Source of the DNA: UBA2136 sp963974105
GTDB taxonomy: Bacteria; Pseudomonadota; Alphaproteobacteria; UBA2136
Direction of reading: 5' to 3'
Assembly (NCBI GenBank): GCA_963974105.1
Contig: CAXBBG010000001.1
Span: 248,001-312,000, forward strand
Length of the DNA: 64,000 bases
The notes under the pieces were generated by a model. That model was not told where the DNA came from and ran no database searches. It saw nothing but the letters and a program-made list of their open reading frames with translations. Below, in pieces: positions 52,285-60,362 of the stretch. The translations under genes and the position numbers were made by a program. How positions within the stretch are numbered: the stretch's first letter is position 1; every line of letters starts with the position of its first letter.

Positions 52285-52713
52285 ATGTCTACATTACATA
52301 AAGTTCTCAAAAAAAATGCTCTAGTGTCTATCAGCCAAATTGATGACTTTGAACTACATGGTGTATTTTCTAAAATAAAGAAGATCTTCCAAAGTCAGGG
52401 TAGCCTTGTCGCATCAGACTGGCACATTATAAATAAACCAATAAAAAAATTTGGATTTATTAAAACTGGGCTTTTAAACAGCTATGCAGAAATAGTTTTG
52501 CCATTAAACGAAACCAAAACAACTGCCAGTAATGAAATTAAATATCAAAAATTTGTTGATTACTTACGGGATATTTATCAAGAAGAGTGCGCTTCTAATC
52601 AGATTAAATTCATAATTGATATCAAAACAGACTCCCTACCAGAAGACGGTGTGAGCCATGAAAATTACTATTTTTTACGCATTGTTTGTACTAAACCTAT
52701 AACGCACGCATAA
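52285..52713 (+). CDS. Hypothetical protein
   Basis: The 142-residue soluble protein is not recognised. The ATG at 52285 has AAGGGA upstream; the open frame extends another 60 codons but without a matching signal and with poor composition. The protein appears alpha/beta, with a basic first half (KIKKIFQSQGSLVASDWHII), a central TGLLNSYAEIVLPL strand region and an acidic-to-neutral C-terminus. It ends at a strong terminator shared with the convergent infC. Confidence 0.6.
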   Translation: MSTLHKVLKKNALVSISQIDDFELHGVFSKIKKIFQSQGSLVASDWHIINKPIKKFGFIKTGLLNSYAEIVLPLNETKTTASNEIKYQKFVDYLRDIYQEECASNQIKFIIDIKTDSLPEDGVSHENYYFLRIVCTKPITHA

Positions 52714-52714
52714 C

Positions 52715-52746
52715 AAAAAAGCCCCCTTCACAGGGGGCCTTTTTTA
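52715..52746. terminator. Bidirectional terminator between 52285-52713 gene and infC
   Basis: GCCCCC and GGGGGC pair around a TTCACA loop with A- and T-runs on both sides at the convergent gene ends. Confidence 0.9.
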
Positions 52747-52753
52747 TTTTAAT

Positions 52754-53305
52754 TTATTTTTTAGCTGGAATTGGCGACAACATCAATAACATGAAGCGAC
52801 CTTCCATTTTAGGATGTTGATCCACTTTAGCAATTTCTTCGGTATCTTTGATAATACGTTGAAGCATATCATAACCAAGGTCTTTGTGTGTGATTTCACG
52901 CCCACGGAAACGAAGGCTAACCTTCACCTTGTCACCTTTGGTGATAAACTTAACAATGTTTTTAAGTTTAATTTGATAGTCGTGCTCTTCCGTTTGGGGG
53001 CGGATAGTTATCTCTTTCAAAGTGGTTTTAACTTGAGTTTTACGCATTTCAGAAGCTTTTTTCTGCAGCTGAAACTTGTATTTACCATAGTCAATAATTT
53101 TACACACTGGAGGTTCAGCATTCGGAGAAACCTCAACAAGATCTAAGCCAGCGTTTTCAGCACGGCCAATAGCATCTTCTGTTGTAATAACACCTAACTG
53201 TTCACCAGCTTCATCAATCACACGCACATTCATTGCTGTAATGGCGTCATTTACTCTTACTGTGTCCTTACGATTTTTTTCAGGACGTCCACGATGTATA
53301 GCGAT
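52754..53305 (-). CDS. infC: Translation initiation factor IF-3, AUC start
   Basis: IF-3 prevents premature subunit joining and checks start codons. The C-terminal and linker regions are typical (EVSPNAEPPVCKIIDYGKYK, EITIRPQTEEHDYQIKLKNI, VKVSLRFRGREITHKDLG). The first ATG (53233) would leave out the conserved N-terminal VRVNDAIT segment. The frame stays open upstream and reaches ATC at 53305, seven bases after an AAGGG Shine-Dalgarno sequence; ATT at 53308 is the alternative. Atypical AUU/AUC starts are the rule for IF-3 and allow it to repress its own translation. The protein then has 183 residues. thrS lies just upstream. Confidence 0.93.
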   Translation of the reverse strand: MAIHRGRPEKNRKDTVRVNDAITAMNVRVIDEAGEQLGVITTEDAIGRAENAGLDLVEVSPNAEPPVCKIIDYGKYKFQLQKKASEMRKTQVKTTLKEITIRPQTEEHDYQIKLKNIVKFITKGDKVKVSLRFRGREITHKDLGYDMLQRIIKDTEEIAKVDQHPKMEGRFMLLMLSPIPAKK

Positions 53306-53368
53306 AATTTTACCCTTATATATAATTTAACTCGTCACCCATTTGGTAACATTTTTCTATTGTTGATG

Positions 53369-53396
53369 CAAAAGGCCTGAAAATCAAGCCTTTTTA
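53369..53396 (-). terminator. Hairpin between thrS and infC
   Basis: AAAAGGC and GCCTTTTT pair around an 11-base loop just after the thrS stop. Only a short T-run follows on the minus strand, so it may be a partial terminator. Confidence 0.6.
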
Positions 53397-53406
53397 CATT
53401 ATTTTA

Positions 53407-55359
53407 TTAAGCGGTTGCTTCTTCAAGCTGAGGCAAGCGCTTATTTAGCACTTCATCATGCATAGCTGCAATAAACTCTTCAACCTTCATAGTGGTTTGA
53501 TTTTGTGAACCTAAACGACGCACTGTTACTGTGCCATTTTCAATTTCACGGTCACCAAGAACCAACTGTACAGGCACTTTACCAACACTATGTTCACGAA
53601 TTTTGTACGAAACTTTTTCGTTTCTGCTATCGGCTTCAATGCGAAAACCTTCAGCTTTCAACTTTTCAACAAGGTCAATCACGGCTGGGTTTTGCTTATC
53701 GGTAATACCCATAGCAACCATTTGAAGCGGCGCCAACCATAATGGAAAATGCCCCACAAAGTTTTCAATTAAAATACCTGTAAATCGTTCGATAGAACCT
53801 AGTAACGCACGGTGGATCATCACAGGGATTGTGCGCTCACCATTTTCATCTACATATTTAGCATCAAGGCGGTCTGGCAAGTTAAAATCGAGCTGAATTG
53901 TACCACACTGCCAATCACGACCAATGCAATCCTTCAATACAAACTCAAGTTTAGGGCCATAAAAAGCACCTTCTCCTGGGTTTAATGTCCACTCAAGATC
54001 AGCCGCTTTACAAGCTTCTTTAAGCGCCTCTTCAGCTTTATCCCAAACATCATCGCTACCTACACGCATTTCAGGGCGGTCCGAAAACTTCACACGCACA
54101 TCACCAAAGCCAAAATCGTTGTAAATTTCTTTAATCAATTCACACAGAATAAGCACTTCATCTGTAATTTGTGCATGGGTGCAAAAAACGTGAGCGTCGT
54201 CTTGTGTCATAGAACGTACACGCATTAAACCATGTAATGCGCCATGTGCTTCGTTACGTGCACATGTACCAAATTCACTCATACGAATAGGTAAGTCACG
54301 GTAACTTTTAATACCTTGGTTGAAAATTTGAATATGGCAAGGACAGTTCATCGGCTTCAATGCTGAAACTTTATCACCGTCATGAATTTCAAAAATCTCA
54401 CCCTTAGAAAATTTATCCCAGTGACCACTCTTCTTATAAATAGAGCTATCAATAATTTGAGGCGTATTCACCTCTTGATAGTCGTGTTTTGCCAATTTTT
54501 CTCGGATATATTCTTGCAGTGTTAAAAACAACTGCCAGCCTTTTTGGTGCCAAAACACTTGCCCCATAGCTTCTTCTTGCAAGTGGAACAAGCCCATTGC
54601 AGGACCAATTTTACGGTGATCTCGCTTCACACTTTCTTCAAGCATGTGCAAATGCGCTTTAAGCTCGTCTTTTGAACCAAAAGCCGTACCATATATACGT
54701 GTTAACATCGCATTATTGCTGTCACCGCGCCAATAAGCGCCTGCCAAATTTTGCAGTTTAAAGTGACGCCCTGTTTTACCTGTTGACGGCACGTGTGGCC
54801 CACGACAAAGGTCTAAAAACGCTTTTTCACCCTCACCTTGACGGTAAAGAGATATTGTTTCATCTTTAGGTAAGTCACCAATAATTTCAGCTTTATAATT
54901 TTCACCAATGGACTTAAAGAAATCTACCGCCTTGTTTCTATCCCACTCTTCACGTGTAATAGGCAAGTCGCGCTTTACAATTTCTTTCATGCGGTCTTCG
55001 ATCTTTTCAAGATCTTTTTCAACAATATTCTCTTCAAAAGCAACATCATAAAAGAACCCGTTTTCAATCACAGGGCCAATGGTAATTTGAGCTGTTGGAT
55101 AAAGTTCTTTTATGGCCTGTGCCAAAATGTGTGCTGTAGAGTGACGTAAAGTATCCAAGCCTTCTGGTGTTTTTGAGGTAAAGAATTTTACATTCGTGTC
55201 TTTTGTAATCGTCGTCGTAAGGTCTACCTGTTTTCCATCAATTTCCATAGAAAGAGCAGCCTTAGCTAGCCCCTCGCCGATTGACATTGCTACGTCAAAT
55301 CCAGAGACAGGTGCGTCAAACTGTTTTTGTGAGCCATCAGGTAGTGTGATAATAGGCAT
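53407..55359 (-). CDS. thrS: Threonyl-tRNA synthetase
   Basis: The 650-residue enzyme is a complete bacterial ThrRS. It has a TGS domain (about 1-60), an editing domain with RHSTAHILAQAIKELYP, and the class II core with zinc-binding MNCPCHIQIF. Motif 2 is SEFGTCARNEAHGALHGLMR, and motif 3 is MIHRALLGSIERFTGILIE. The anticodon-binding domain is at the end. GAGGA precedes the ATG. The thrS-infC order is conserved, but the usual rpmI-rplT pair does not follow infC here. Confidence 0.97.
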   Translation of the reverse strand: MPIITLPDGSQKQFDAPVSGFDVAMSIGEGLAKAALSMEIDGKQVDLTTTITKDTNVKFFTSKTPEGLDTLRHSTAHILAQAIKELYPTAQITIGPVIENGFFYDVAFEENIVEKDLEKIEDRMKEIVKRDLPITREEWDRNKAVDFFKSIGENYKAEIIGDLPKDETISLYRQGEGEKAFLDLCRGPHVPSTGKTGRHFKLQNLAGAYWRGDSNNAMLTRIYGTAFGSKDELKAHLHMLEESVKRDHRKIGPAMGLFHLQEEAMGQVFWHQKGWQLFLTLQEYIREKLAKHDYQEVNTPQIIDSSIYKKSGHWDKFSKGEIFEIHDGDKVSALKPMNCPCHIQIFNQGIKSYRDLPIRMSEFGTCARNEAHGALHGLMRVRSMTQDDAHVFCTHAQITDEVLILCELIKEIYNDFGFGDVRVKFSDRPEMRVGSDDVWDKAEEALKEACKAADLEWTLNPGEGAFYGPKLEFVLKDCIGRDWQCGTIQLDFNLPDRLDAKYVDENGERTIPVMIHRALLGSIERFTGILIENFVGHFPLWLAPLQMVAMGITDKQNPAVIDLVEKLKAEGFRIEADSRNEKVSYKIREHSVGKVPVQLVLGDREIENGTVTVRRLGSQNQTTMKVEEFIAAMHDEVLNKRLPQLEEATA

Positions 55360-55479
55360 TATTTTTCCTCATTATTTATTTATTACAAAAGATACAAGTT
55401 AATTTAGGCGGAAAGCCCATATTTTGCAATATATTTCATAAACTTTAAGGGGAATTTTTTAAAATGGTGGCAAAAAACA

Positions 55480-55507
55480 AAAACCCGCTTAAAAATAAGC
55501 GGGTTTT
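55480..55507 (-). terminator. Terminator of the microprotein gene
   Basis: AAAACCCGCTTA and TAAGCGGGTTTT form a perfect 12-bp stem with an AAAA loop, followed on the minus strand by a T-rich run, 16 bases after the microprotein stop. Confidence 0.85.
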
Positions 55508-55523
55508 ATCGATTTCAAAGCAG

Positions 55524-55610
55524 TTAAAACATAACCACCCAAGCAGAAATTGTGGGAACCACAATTAAAACTGCAACTATAGCAACAGTCATCAATTTAG
55601 CTCGTTTCAT
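55524..55610 (-). CDS. Putative 28-residue single-pass membrane microprotein
   Basis: The minus strand encodes a 28-codon ORF starting MKRAKLM, followed by a continuous hydrophobic segment (TVAIVAVLIVVPTISAWVV). This is the layout of a tiny membrane protein with a basic cytoplasmic end. AAGGA lies seven bases before the ATG, and a strong terminator follows the stop within 20 bases. It stands between thrS and a lipoprotein gene, both on the same strand. Function is unknown. Evidence is from gene architecture only, since the ORF is too short for homology arguments. Confidence 0.55.
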   Translation of the reverse strand: MKRAKLMTVAIVAVLIVVPTISAWVVMF

Positions 55611-55698
55611 AGAGTTTTCCTTAAAAGGTCGGTAAGATATTATTTTTCTATAGAAATTATATAATAAAGATAGCAGTCAAATACAAGCTTAAATACTT

Positions 55699-56031
55699 TT
55701 AACGCCCATTAAATCTTGATGGCACCGGCGCCTCTGCTGGTGTAAGTGTACAAAACCTATACGATGCCATGTCATTAATACCGTTGACAGTAATTTCACG
55801 ATCATGTGCGTCTTCGTGCAGGCAAAGGTTCCGATCCTGCTCTACCATTTTGGCGTAATTATGTGGGAATGCGTCACGGAAACCTGTTGCAACGCTGACA
55901 GTTTCTGCCACGTCATATTTCTTGATAGCCTTCCATTCCTTTTGCAAGGCATATTCAATTTCAGGCGTACAAGCGCTTAAAAAGGCCACTGCCGAAAAAA
56001 TAAGAATGGGTTTTTTGCAAAAAAATTTCAT
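55699..56031 (-). CDS. Small lipoprotein
   Basis: Starting at the internal ATG at 56031 gives a 110-residue protein. It has a lipoprotein signal: KFFCKKPILIFSAVAFLSAC with an LSAC lipobox, so Cys21 would be acylated. The mature part is charged, contains EWKAIKKYDVAETVSVATGF and two cysteines, and ends in a proline-rich tail. The position after the lipidation cysteine is threonine, not aspartate, favouring the outer membrane. It lies 58 bases after the glycosyltransferase gene. Function is unknown. Confidence 0.7.
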   Translation of the reverse strand: MKFFCKKPILIFSAVAFLSACTPEIEYALQKEWKAIKKYDVAETVSVATGFRDAFPHNYAKMVEQDRNLCLHEDAHDREITVNGINDMASYRFCTLTPAEAPVPSRFNGR

Positions 56032-56088
56032 ACGTTCAATTTTGTACTTATATAAGAATGATAGCAATAAAGTAGATTAAAAAAGCTC

Positions 56089-57000
56089 TTAACCAAGCAC
56101 CTTTCCAACAATTTCTTGTGTTGTTATTGCATCAATATCGGTTTTATGGAAAATGTGAACACCTTCACCCCTTGGCGCACAACGCTTAGGATTACTGGCC
56201 GAACCAAATAATACCGCCCCCTTGGCACCGCTTGCCACAGCAATATGTGTGGGCCCTGTATCATTACCTATAACAAATGCCGCTTTAGAAGACAAATCTA
56301 TCAATTCACCAATCGATGTTTTATTGCATAAATTTATCGCTGCACATTTTTTTTCTATTTCATTTAAAAGAGATTCCTCCGCACCAGCACCAACAAGCAC
56401 TGTTTGATACCCCTTTGCCATTAACGCGTCTGAAAGTTCTGCAAAATAGGACCATCTTTTTTCAGGCCTATGTGCTGAACCACCCGGCACCAAAAGAATA
56501 AGCTTGGATAAATCTAGGCCATATTCACGTACAATCTCCGCAGAATCTTTGGCTGCATAAAGCAAATTAGGCGCATCCATATTTTCAACACCTGCTACTT
56601 TAAGTTGATCTGCCAAGCGGTCAAGCGTGTGCATTTGACCACGCAAAGGATTAACTTGTTTATAAGTGCAACAAGGCGCAATACCACACCAAGCAGGACG
56701 CCCTGCCAAAAAGTAATATGCAAAATTCGTACGATCATTTGTTTGCAGGTCGTAAACCATGTCATACCCACGCAACATACCCATCAATCGCTTTAAGTAT
56801 GATAAATTATAAAGCTTTTGACGTGTATCAATATGAATTTTATCGAAATTGGGATTATCTTTTGCAAAAGGCATCATACCTTTTGTTGTTAAAAGCGTAA
56901 TTTCAGCATCGGCATGATGCTGACGTATAGCACTAAAGGCACCAGTTGCCTGAACAAAGTCACCTAAAGCGCCTAATTTTATAACTAGAATTTTTTCCAT
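56089..57000 (-). CDS. Glycosyltransferase family 9 protein (heptosyltransferase-like)
   Basis: The 303-residue protein matches GT9 (GT-B fold) enzymes such as LPS heptosyltransferases. It starts KILVIKLGALGDFVQATGAF, continues with DMVYDLQTNDRTNFAYYFLA, and its C-terminal donor domain has LLVPGGSAHRPEKRW, VIGNDTGPTHIAVASGAKGA and LFGSASNPKRCAP. It probably adds a sugar to the LPS core on the cytoplasmic face. AAGGT precedes the ATG, 17 bases after the isochorismatase-fold gene, so the three genes from 58636 to 56089 form an operon. Confidence 0.88.
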   Translation of the reverse strand: MEKILVIKLGALGDFVQATGAFSAIRQHHADAEITLLTTKGMMPFAKDNPNFDKIHIDTRQKLYNLSYLKRLMGMLRGYDMVYDLQTNDRTNFAYYFLAGRPAWCGIAPCCTYKQVNPLRGQMHTLDRLADQLKVAGVENMDAPNLLYAAKDSAEIVREYGLDLSKLILLVPGGSAHRPEKRWSYFAELSDALMAKGYQTVLVGAGAEESLLNEIEKKCAAINLCNKTSIGELIDLSSKAAFVIGNDTGPTHIAVASGAKGAVLFGSASNPKRCAPRGEGVHIFHKTDIDAITTQEIVGKVLG

Positions 57001-57017
57001 CGGAGACCTTATCGGTT

Positions 57018-57494
57018 TTACTGCTCGCTGATACCCGCTTCAGAAATAGTTTCATACACAGGACCAATAGAACTTTCCCATATTTTCATTGTAACTGTAT
57101 GCTGATGGTATTGACCACTTAAGCACAGAGGTGCAACCATAGAAGCTTTAAACCCTGCATCAAACAAAGAGAAACCAGCAGCTAATAAAAATGCTTCTGT
57201 ATGCCCACCTGTCACAAGCACTTCTTCTACGCCATTCTTTTGAAGTGTCTTCAAAATAACCTGCGGAATACCGTAACCAGAATGTGGGAAACTGTAATTG
57301 GTTTGAATGCGTGAAGAGTCTTCTGCAGGAGCCGTCCAGTTTAACCATTCAAGATCACGCTTTTCTTCTTTTGAGGCGAGTAACACTGTTGCAATCGTTG
57401 GCACTTTTGTTGCCAGCTTATTGACATTGGAGACAATTACTTCAGGCGTGTTTAAACCCGCTTGAATATCTAACGCTAGAATAACTTTTTTCAT
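57018..57494 (-). CDS. Isochorismatase-fold protein without catalytic residues
   Basis: The 158-residue protein has the layout of the isochorismatase/cysteine hydrolase fold: an N-terminal strand KKVILALDIQAG with the conserved aspartate, and a VEEVLVTGGHTEAFLLAAGF segment aligned with the motif TGxxTexCVxxTA. The cysteine position is phenylalanine, and the usual lysine region before GIPQVILKTL also lacks lysine, so hydrolase activity is unlikely. The ATG at 57494 overlaps the preceding glycosyltransferase stop by four bases. Its place between two glycosyltransferases suggests a structural or regulatory role in the envelope operon. Confidence 0.6.
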   Translation of the reverse strand: MKKVILALDIQAGLNTPEVIVSNVNKLATKVPTIATVLLASKEEKRDLEWLNWTAPAEDSSRIQTNYSFPHSGYGIPQVILKTLQKNGVEEVLVTGGHTEAFLLAAGFSLFDAGFKASMVAPLCLSGQYHQHTVTMKIWESSIGPVYETISEAGISEQ

Positions 57495-58636
57495 TTGTCC
57501 CCCAAAATTTTCATATATGCAACCCACTCAGAATGGCACATACTGTCAACGGTAAAGGTATTTTGAACCCAAGTATAGGCTTTCTCGCCAATTGAATCTA
57601 AAACATCCTTATCTTTTATGACCCTGCGTAGTATTTTAGCCATAGCAGGCGCATTTGACGGAGGTGTCAAATATCCTGTTTCGTTGTTTTTAACTGTTTC
57701 AAGCGACCCACCGTGTGCCGTTGCAATCACGCATTTTCGCATCGCGCCCGCTTCAATAGCCACACGTCCAAAAGCTTCTGGCTCGTTAGAAGCTGAAATA
57801 ATAACATCCGATAAAGCATAATAAATAGCCACATCTTTTTGGCTACCCGCAAATGTTACCCTATCAACAAGCCCGTAAGCCGCAACCAAAGCCTGCAGTT
57901 CATCATAGTAAGCTCTTTTTTTACCGTATCCACCCACAAGTAAAGCATGCCATGACGCATCACCTTTCAATTCAGACAGTGCTTTTATAAACTCTACTTG
58001 CCCCTTCCAACGTGTTAAACGCCCAGGCAATGTAAAAATAAACTTACCATCAACCCCTAGGTCTTTACGTTTTTGCGCTAATTCTTCAGGTAAAAAGCGG
58101 TCAGGATTAAAATTATCAGGATTAATACCACGATGCGCTATATCAATATTTTCAGGGTCTATTCCGTAATTATGAATCACATGGTCTTTAATAAATTGGC
58201 TGATCGCAATCACACGCAAGCCACGTACCATAGAACTATTATAAAGCTTTTTAAGACCGTTTTGAATTTTATGTGTCCCATGGAAGGTTGTGATAAACGC
58301 TGTCCCTGTCATTTTACAAGCCCAATAAGCAGCCCAAGCAGGCGCTCTAGAACGTGCATGTACCAGTTCAATATCATTATCTTTAATATAAGAAGCTAAC
58401 TTAAAAGCACTGTAAACAATCGTCACCGGATTACGTTGCTGTAAAGGTAATGTATAATGCACACCACCCAAATCTTCCAGATCTGCTTGCATACGCCCAC
58501 CAGCGCTTGCCACAAAACTCCCACAACCCTTTGATTTTATATAACCCGCCATTTCAACGGTACCACGCTCCACACCACCCTCTTCAAGAGCAGCTGTCAC
58601 CTGTAAAATATTAAATTGATTTTTTTGATTCATCAT
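57491..58636 (-). CDS. Glycosyltransferase family 4 protein
   Basis: The protein (381 residues from the ATG at 58636) is a GT-B glycosyltransferase. The N-terminal domain has NILQVTAALEEGGVERGTVE and VHARSRAPAWAAYWACKMTG; the C-terminal domain has FIFTLPGRLTRWKGQVEFIK, GYGKKRAYYDELQALV and the donor-binding SASNEPEAFGRVAIEAGAMR with the family E-x7-E. It likely acts on LPS core or a capsule-type glycan. It is the first gene of a three-gene run. A second ATG follows immediately; neither has a strong SD. Confidence 0.88.
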   Translation of the reverse strand: MMNQKNQFNILQVTAALEEGGVERGTVEMAGYIKSKGCGSFVASAGGRMQADLEDLGGVHYTLPLQQRNPVTIVYSAFKLASYIKDNDIELVHARSRAPAWAAYWACKMTGTAFITTFHGTHKIQNGLKKLYNSSMVRGLRVIAISQFIKDHVIHNYGIDPENIDIAHRGINPDNFNPDRFLPEELAQKRKDLGVDGKFIFTLPGRLTRWKGQVEFIKALSELKGDASWHALLVGGYGKKRAYYDELQALVAAYGLVDRVTFAGSQKDVAIYYALSDVIISASNEPEAFGRVAIEAGAMRKCVIATAHGGSLETVKNNETGYLTPPSNAPAMAKILRRVIKDKDVLDSIGEKAYTWVQNTFTVDSMCHSEWVAYMKILGDK

Positions 58637-58789
58637 ACATTTCAAATTACTGTCTTGTGCGCAGTTTGCCAAGCTAATTTGCAACATTTTTGCAAAATTA
58701 GGCGTGGTAATGTGCTTTTTTTACTAAAAAACTTTCCTTTTTTGCTTTTGTGCGTTATTTTCACGCTGAATTTACATAAGGAAACAGGT

Positions 58790-59686
58790 TTGGCTAACGT
58801 ACATTCATATTGGTATCATAAGACAGTATCCCGCCTCAGGGAATTTTTCACCTCCCGTGGTTTTATTGAAGTACACCCTCAGTCACGTCAAAGTTTTCTT
58901 GCTATCGCAGACGATATTTCAACAATCTCCACCTACAAATCAGGCGAAGAAACCTTTTTACTCCCTCAATCGGCACATATGTGGCTTGAGTTTGAGCTTT
59001 TAAAAAACCCAGACCTTCCCGGTGTGTTTTGCTGTTCTACCAGTTATAGACATCATAAAAACCCTGTTCCTGGTCGCCACGAAAATATATTCCCTATTTT
59101 TGATTTTGAAACAGCGGGAAATATTGAAACCATGTTCGAACTTCAAAAAGACCTGCTTAAACACTTCGGTTTTGATCTTGCAGCCCTTAAAAGCGCAAGC
59201 TACAACGACATAACCATGGATTTTGGCGTACGTAAAATTGACGCGGCTACTGAAAGCCGTATTGGGCATGAATATTCTTCCATTGTGCGTATTGCTGACA
59301 AACCTGACGCTTTAAACCCGTCATGGAGTTCTAAGCGCTCAGGCGAACAAGTAAAAACATCCGATGTTATTTTATACGGCACAGAAACAATTGGCGCGTC
59401 AGAACGCGGTACCAACCCTGAGCATATGCGTGAACGTTTTTACACAATTGATGACGGTAAATTTGCGCAAACGCTTTTCGATACGTTTGGACAAGCCCGT
59501 GTTGAGCGAGAGCTTGGCGAGTTTTTATCGCTCGACCTCTTCCCCCGTAGCACTGGTAGCATAGGTTTGACACGTATGATTAACGCTTTACGCCTTTTAG
59601 ATAACGACCAAAGATCTGCAGAGCCTGAAGTGCCTTTTTTTGAAGAGCGCGCAACCAGTATAAGCGCTAAAAGCCTCGTTATATAG
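58790..59686 (+). CDS. Stand-alone class II aminoacyl-tRNA-synthetase-like protein
   Basis: The start is a TTG at 58790 with AAGGAA six bases upstream, giving 298 residues; the 58 codons before it overlap the opposite gene. It has only the catalytic core of the Asp/Asn/Lys group: helix TVSRLREFFTSRGFIEVHP, motif 2 FCCSTSYRHHKNPVPGRHE (Arg87, Arg96, His97, Glu98) with IFDFE, YGTETIGASERGTNPEHM, and motif 3 GSIGLTRMINALRL (Arg262). No OB-fold anticodon domain exists. The layout resembles AsnRS/AspRS paralogues such as archaeal asparagine synthetase or EpmA-like enzymes. It may amidate aspartate or modify a protein; that is open. Confidence 0.75.
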   Translation: MANVHSYWYHKTVSRLREFFTSRGFIEVHPQSRQSFLAIADDISTISTYKSGEETFLLPQSAHMWLEFELLKNPDLPGVFCCSTSYRHHKNPVPGRHENIFPIFDFETAGNIETMFELQKDLLKHFGFDLAALKSASYNDITMDFGVRKIDAATESRIGHEYSSIVRIADKPDALNPSWSSKRSGEQVKTSDVILYGTETIGASERGTNPEHMRERFYTIDDGKFAQTLFDTFGQARVERELGEFLSLDLFPRSTGSIGLTRMINALRLLDNDQRSAEPEVPFFEERATSISAKSLVI

Positions 59687-60272
59687 CCCTTTAATCAAAT
59701 AAACATCATATGTTTAATGTCAATTCTTTAATATCAAGTATAAGAATGCTACATATACACCCCCAACCTCTTTAGCTGTGACTTTACTACAATAGAGCCT
59801 CGCTTTACCCACACCCCAAATACCATCACACCCACTTTAAAGCTTTACTTTATATAGATAGCACAACTATGATGTACGTATAACTTATCTGGTTTGGCGT
59901 TTCGCAGCGTTATAACCAATACCTTTTTTAAACGCTAAATATTTATATTTAACGAAACCACAAAGCAACACCCACGGTGACGACACCGCTTTGCCTTACC
60001 TTCACATCACACACCCTAAAACTCATAACTCCCCATTTTTTCACTTACATGAAACATCTTAAAAACTAAAAACTAAAACTTTAAACCTACAACACCTCAA
60101 GCTTTACACATGCACCCCTCACCCTCTCGATATACACAAGTCACTCATAAAATTGCGCATTTTTGATTTAAAATGACGCAAACGTACAGTTTTAAAGCAT
60201 TCTCTGGGATGCTGCACTTTTTGACAACCTATGGTCTGGTATAGGGCTCTTTTTTGTGCCTAAATGTTCAGA
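59687..60272. other. Gene-free region with possible structured RNA
   Basis: No ORF is convincing in these 590 AT-rich bases. Hairpins are visible: TAAACAT/ATGTTTA near 59711-59727, CGGTG/CACCG within CAAAG/CTTTG near 59965-59997, and AGCAT/ATGCT near 60197-60214. The last is followed by CCTAT/ATAGG with a T-run at 60228-60255. The final pair could be the end of a small RNA, but no promoter is clear. Confidence 0.4.
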
Positions 60273-60300
60273 TTGAATAAAGATTAAATTCTTCTATATA
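60273..60300 (+). promoter_or_regulatory. Predicted promoter of the PfkB kinase gene
   Basis: TTGAAT and TATATA are 16 bases apart, about 60 bases upstream of the kinase start codon. Confidence 0.45.
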
Positions 60301-60362
60301 AGGGCGCTCCTTTTGTGATAAAAATAAAGGGCTTTAAAAAAAGAAGATGAAAGTAATCATAA

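Noticed and set aside
55464..55568. Basic 34-codon plus-strand ORF with AAGGGG upstream
   Set aside because: It reads straight through the terminator stem and antisense to the better supported 28-codon microprotein; the SD spacing is long and no family match is visible.
60221..60246. TTGACA followed by TATAGG as a promoter
   Set aside because: Only 13 bases separate the two hexamers, too short for sigma-70, and the region is better explained as a hairpin.
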